The notes below the pieces were generated by a model, which was given only the letters and a program-made list of their open reading frames with translations, had not been told where the DNA came from and made no database searches. Of a DNA stretch of 64,000 bases, positions 60,887 through 64,000 are shown one piece after another. The DNA is from Opacimonas immobilis (GTDB taxonomy: Bacteria; Pseudomonadota; Gammaproteobacteria; Enterobacterales; Alteromonadaceae). The stretch covers positions 558,001 through 622,000 of the forward strand of contig NZ_CP182485.1 in NCBI RefSeq assembly GCF_048282545.1, given 5' to 3'. The first letter of the stretch is position 1; the number at the start of each line of letters is the position of its first letter. The translations under genes were made by a program, and so were the position numbers.

Positions 60887-61998
60887 CGGTCAAACGTCGC
60901 GAGCAAATTCGCAACAGTGCCAGTGAATTTATTGATAGTATTTCTTCGGGTATCGCGATAGGCATAGAAAAAGGAGGACAAGGGTCGAGCGAAATTTTGG
61001 CCATCAATAACGTTGCCTCTGAGTCTTTCAATGTGAGCTTGGGCGAACTCATTGGCACGCCCTTTGAAAAATTCATGCTATCGCTGGGCATTACCGAATT
61101 GGACAACACCCAGGTTGGACAAAGTTTTACAATTAGTACTGCAAATTACGGCGTCAGAGAAGTCGAGTTCAGAAAGGGGATTTTGTTTGATTATATCAAC
61201 CTTGATAGACCCAATGAAACCTCGGTAAAACTCATCGTCTATGAGTTTACTGACATCACAGAAGCCACACGCATCAAAAAATCATTAATTGCAGCACGTG
61301 ACCGGGCCATTTCTGAAAATAAACTCCGCAACGAGATGATCGCCAAGCTTTCTCATGAACTAAAAACCCCTTTGCATGGCTTAATTGGTTTGTCTGACTT
61401 GTTAAAAATGCGTTTTGTCGGTGATATTTCAGCAAAAGAAAAGCAAATTGTTGATTCGCTACAAAAATCTGCGTATTTAATGAAAGATGTGATTGATTAC
61501 ACACTAAAAAGCTCGACACTCATTGATACTATCGACAATAAAAATTTCTGTGTCATTGATGCTCATTCACTCATCCAAGACATCATTAATTTAGTTCAAC
61601 CTGTCGCCGACAAGCATGAAATTGAGATTATCTTCGAATGTAGTAACTGCACTGTGTATGCAGAACCAAGGGGAATTCGACAAGTATTGATCAACATTTT
61701 TGAAAATGCCATCAAATATAATGTGCATCGTGGGAAGGTGAGTATCAGCTGTTCAGAGACAGAATATGGTCAAGTTCAAATCACGGTCACAGATACGGGT
61801 GTCGGCATGACTGAAGAAGAGAAAAAGCGATGCATTGAACCTTATCAGCGATTTTCAAATAAGGAAGGGTCTGGTCTTGGACTCCCAATTGCTGAAAGCT
61901 TAGTAAGAGCCATGGGAGGACACCTCGAGATATCCTCCACCAAAAACGTAGGCACTACTATGGTGATTCGATTAAGTCAACTTATTACAGGTAATTAG
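60887..61998 (+). pseudogene. Sensor histidine kinase lacking its 5' end (probable bacteriophytochrome)
   Basis: The frame is open from the IS edge (codons from 60889) with REQIRNSASEFIDSISSG, a PAS-like region, then the DHp domain SHELKTPLHGLIGLSDLL with the phospho-accepting histidine, and the HATPase region NIFENAIKYN, DTGVGMTEEEKK and GSGLGLPIAESLVRAMGGH. No start codon or ribosome-binding site is present, and the sensory N-terminus is missing. The next gene, 2 bp downstream, is a bacteriophytochrome-type heme oxygenase, which suggests that the lost part was a phytochrome chromophore module. Confidence 0.82.
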
Positions 61999-62000
61999 GC

Positions 62001-62663
62001 ATGGAGCGACAACTAGCAAAACATTTTATCCCTTTTTCTGCCGTATCTGCAGTAAAGGAAGCGACTCGAGCTGTACACCAACAGATGGAAAGCTGTCATG
62101 CGATGCGCCGGTTAATGGCCGATGACGTCACTTTATTAGAATATCAAAGTATTTTGATGCAATGGCAATTATGGACTGACAAAAACATGGTGCATATTGC
62201 TTCTCAACTTAAGAGCCTTGCTATATTTGATCTTGTCGACAGATTAGAACGATTTAACATTATACAGAAAGATATTGCGCGGATTGTTGAGATGGAAGAA
62301 TACATTTTGGCAAATCAAAACGCCCTTCAAATGCTCCCACTTGGCGCTGTAACCTCAATCGACCTAGCTAGTCCAGAACAAGCTCTTGGCGCATTCTATG
62401 TTTTGGAAGGATCCACTTTGGGTGGAGCTATGATTACACGCCATCTTAAACACCATTTTGGCGACCAGATACCTTGTCAGTTTTACAATGGTTATGGCAT
62501 GGGAACGCCTAGCAAATGGCACAACTTTTTGAAACATTTTGAGCAATGTATCGCTACTGAAGTTGATTTAGATGATGCGTGTATAGGAGCTAATGCAGTG
62601 TTTTCTTCTTTATTGCAAACGTTTCAGGGTCACAAGCAAAGCGCCATGGGGTTGGTGCAATAA
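62001..62663 (+). CDS. bphO: Bacteriophytochrome-type heme oxygenase
   Basis: A 220-aa heme oxygenase that opens haem to biliverdin for phytochromes. The proximal histidine is H26 in EATRAVHQQMES, and the distal helix reads LEGSTLGGAMITRHLKHHFG. It follows the truncated histidine kinase by 2 bp, the usual bphO-bphP linkage. With its partner kinase broken, biliverdin made here may have no use unless another phytochrome exists. Confidence 0.85.
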   Translation: MERQLAKHFIPFSAVSAVKEATRAVHQQMESCHAMRRLMADDVTLLEYQSILMQWQLWTDKNMVHIASQLKSLAIFDLVDRLERFNIIQKDIARIVEMEEYILANQNALQMLPLGAVTSIDLASPEQALGAFYVLEGSTLGGAMITRHLKHHFGDQIPCQFYNGYGMGTPSKWHNFLKHFEQCIATEVDLDDACIGANAVFSSLLQTFQGHKQSAMGLVQ

Positions 62664-62749
62664 TCATACTAGTAAAAAACTTTTTTTGCATAGCCTTCGT
62701 TTAAACTTTCATGCTAACACCATGCACATATTGCGCTCAGTATCCGCTC

Positions 62750-63463
62750 ATGAACCTCCTGCATCTAATATTATTGCTATTTTTGATTGCGCTGCCACCC
62801 AAAAGCCATGCATTGTATGCTCAAGGCTGCCAAGATCCCAAATACCATGCCTACATCGACTCTCGATTCGCTACCTTTGCGCAAAACAATGAGCGCATGT
62901 ACACCCAAACCTTGCGCGAATATGAGCGTATTGAGCAAACCAACTCAGCAACACAAGACCATACATTTCAGCGCATCAGCGCCTTAACCCGGCATTTAAC
63001 TTACAGTGCGCAGCTTGATCCCATTGCGCAGGCCAGGCTAAAAATCGATGCTCTATTGTCGTATTCAGAAGCCTTGAGTATGGAAAAACGCATCGCAGGT
63101 CTAGTACTGGACGAGTTCAGCAGTGAGAATCATGCGATTAATATGGCTCGCGCTTGGATCGCCTATCGGCAAGGTGATATGGAGGCGACACAAGCCTCAC
63201 TTATGGCATCTTTGGATATCAAAGATCCCATGCTCTTGAGTGCATTTGGGCCCGACTTTTCACTGGTCAGGCACTTATATAAGGATGGGCATATTGATAT
63301 TGTAAAAGCGTTTATCAACAAAACTAAAACCTTTTGGCAGACCTCCGAGGCCAATCGGCTGCGTTTTATCTGGGGGCAAATGATGATTTTGCAGTGCCAG
63401 ATCCAATTTGAATCCTCCGACATTGTTCAGGCTCTCAATTTGGGGATCCGCACCCAACGCTGA
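62750..63463 (+). CDS. Exported protein of unknown function
   Basis: A 237-aa protein with a signal peptide (LLHLILLLFLIALPPKSHA) and a helical body with no recognisable family. One cysteine follows the signal (YAQGCQDPKY) and helices such as ERMYTQTLREYERIEQ and DPIAQARLKIDALLSYSEAL give a coiled-coil/TPR-like look. I chose the ATG at 62750; another ATG 13 codons upstream would spoil the signal peptide. It lies between bphO and aconitase and shares the direction of both. Confidence 0.6.
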   Translation: MNLLHLILLLFLIALPPKSHALYAQGCQDPKYHAYIDSRFATFAQNNERMYTQTLREYERIEQTNSATQDHTFQRISALTRHLTYSAQLDPIAQARLKIDALLSYSEALSMEKRIAGLVLDEFSSENHAINMARAWIAYRQGDMEATQASLMASLDIKDPMLLSAFGPDFSLVRHLYKDGHIDIVKAFINKTKTFWQTSEANRLRFIWGQMMILQCQIQFESSDIVQALNLGIRTQR

Positions 63464-63493
63464 TGCGAACTTTACATTTTTACGGGCGCAAAA

Positions 63494-63570
63494 GTGTCGA
63501 CAATAAAAAACCATAATACTTTAATCTAGTTGCATCCTCCCCTAAAAAAGCTATTATTGTCGACAATAAT
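63494..63570. promoter_or_regulatory. Two TGTCGACA palindromes upstream of the aconitase gene
   Basis: ATTATTGTCGACAATAAT at 63553-63570 is a perfect 18-bp palindrome, 27 bp before the aconitase ATG. A second TGTCGACA at 63494-63501 shares 10 bp with it, including the flank ATAA. Such TTGTCGACAA sites are typical of GntR/FadR-type regulators of central carbon genes, so this is a candidate repressor operator. Confidence 0.65.
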
Positions 63571-63597
63571 GCATTTATCCCTACAAGGTGCTCATCC

Positions 63598-64000
63598 ATG
63601 TCTCATTCTACGGCTTTTTCTCCTGCGCAATCGGTCAAAACGTTAAGCGGTACCGCGTATTCCTACCACAGTCTACCAGCCACGGCTGACGCCCTAGGCA
63701 TCAAGCTAGAGCGACTACCTTACTCGCTACGTCCAATTTTGGAAGGGATTGCCCGTAATGTTGGCAAACATGGTGTCACCGAAGAACAGCTACAAGCGCT
63801 CGGACAATGGCCTGAACACAAAGGTACTCAGCCAGTAGAAATCCCTTTTGCCGCCGGACGAGTCATTATGCATGACTTGAGCGGTACCCCCGCGATTGTC
63901 GACTTTGCAGCGATGCGTTCTGCGGTGCAGCGCATGGGATTAGATCCTGCAATCATTGAACCCTTAGTCCGTGCGGATTTGGTCATCGACCATACGGTGA
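63598..64000 (+). CDS. Aconitate hydratase, AcnA-type (5' part)
   Basis: The first 134 codons of an aconitase superfamily protein that continue past the window. The N-terminal pattern LPYSLRPILEGIARN, then EIPFAAGRVIMHDLSGTPAIVDFAAMR and RADLVIDHTV matches the AcnA/AcnD group. The TCA-cycle enzyme (AcnA) fits better than AcnD, but the distinguishing C-terminal part is outside the window, so no gene symbol is given. Confidence 0.85.
   Translation, partial: MSHSTAFSPAQSVKTLSGTAYSYHSLPATADALGIKLERLPYSLRPILEGIARNVGKHGVTEEQLQALGQWPEHKGTQPVEIPFAAGRVIMHDLSGTPAIVDFAAMRSAVQRMGLDPAIIEPLVRADLVIDHTV

Noticed and set aside
61274..61519. Minus-strand frame inside the histidine kinase fragment
   Set aside because: It is the antisense of the DHp region with no independent signals.

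Overview
The window looks like chromosomal DNA of a marine gammaproteobacterium, probably Alteromonadales. Evidence: an ilvE-ilvD order, divergent ilvY/ilvC with a long (class II) ketol-acid reductoisomerase, proB-proA, a pyrE-tusA pair, rph divergent from yicC, and an M1 aminopeptidase/DUF6702 pair. The taxonomic guess is inference from gene families and order only.

Layout. 1-23650 is an ordinary housekeeping core: branched-chain amino acid genes (ilvD partial, ilvE, ilvY, ilvC), comM, an efflux/permease pair coupled to proBA, an M1 peptidase, an aldehyde dehydrogenase/acetyltransferase pair, an amidohydrolase, and tusA, pyrE, rph and yicC. A P4-type tyrosine integrase starts 195 bp after yicC, and from there to about 59686 the DNA is visibly more AT-rich and holds almost only metal-resistance genes: a genomic island at a yicC-type site. 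From 60887 chromosomal-looking DNA resumes inside a histidine kinase gene that lacks its 5' part, followed by a bacteriophytochrome-type heme oxygenase, an unrecognised exported protein and the start of an aconitase gene.

The island has three parts. (1) A leftward unit (36555-26749) starting at a MerR-type promoter with a 19-bp spacer, divergent from a CadR/PbrR-like MerR gene: a short CDF transporter, a transglutaminase-like gene split by an IS3 element, a CzcD/ZitB-type CDF transporter, a small His/Cys-rich protein, then an RND tripartite efflux set. (2) A rightward copper/silver unit (37510-47778): small His/Met/Cys-rich protein, DUF411, CusC, CusB with two CusF-like domains, CusA, two PepSY proteins (one fused to an NqrF-like reductase), CopC and a terminator. 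A second set follows (DUF4198, CopD, two SnoaL-like proteins, a DUF1624 membrane protein and a formyltransferase). (3) A small His/Cys-rich protein, a porin with a premature stop and a diheme cytochrome c, then a CueR-like MerR gene with its own 19-bp-spacer promoter leading CopA, a cupredoxin, DUF2933, an ICMT-like methyltransferase, a Met/His-rich protein and a CxxC-less HMA-like protein.

Two same-orientation copies of one IS3-family element bracket the metal region. Each carries a different inactivating change (17-bp deletion in orfB of the left copy; nonsense codon in orfA of the right copy). Neither shows a target duplication, and the right copy truncates genes on both sides, so the right end of the island looks like an IS-mediated rearrangement rather than a clean attachment site.
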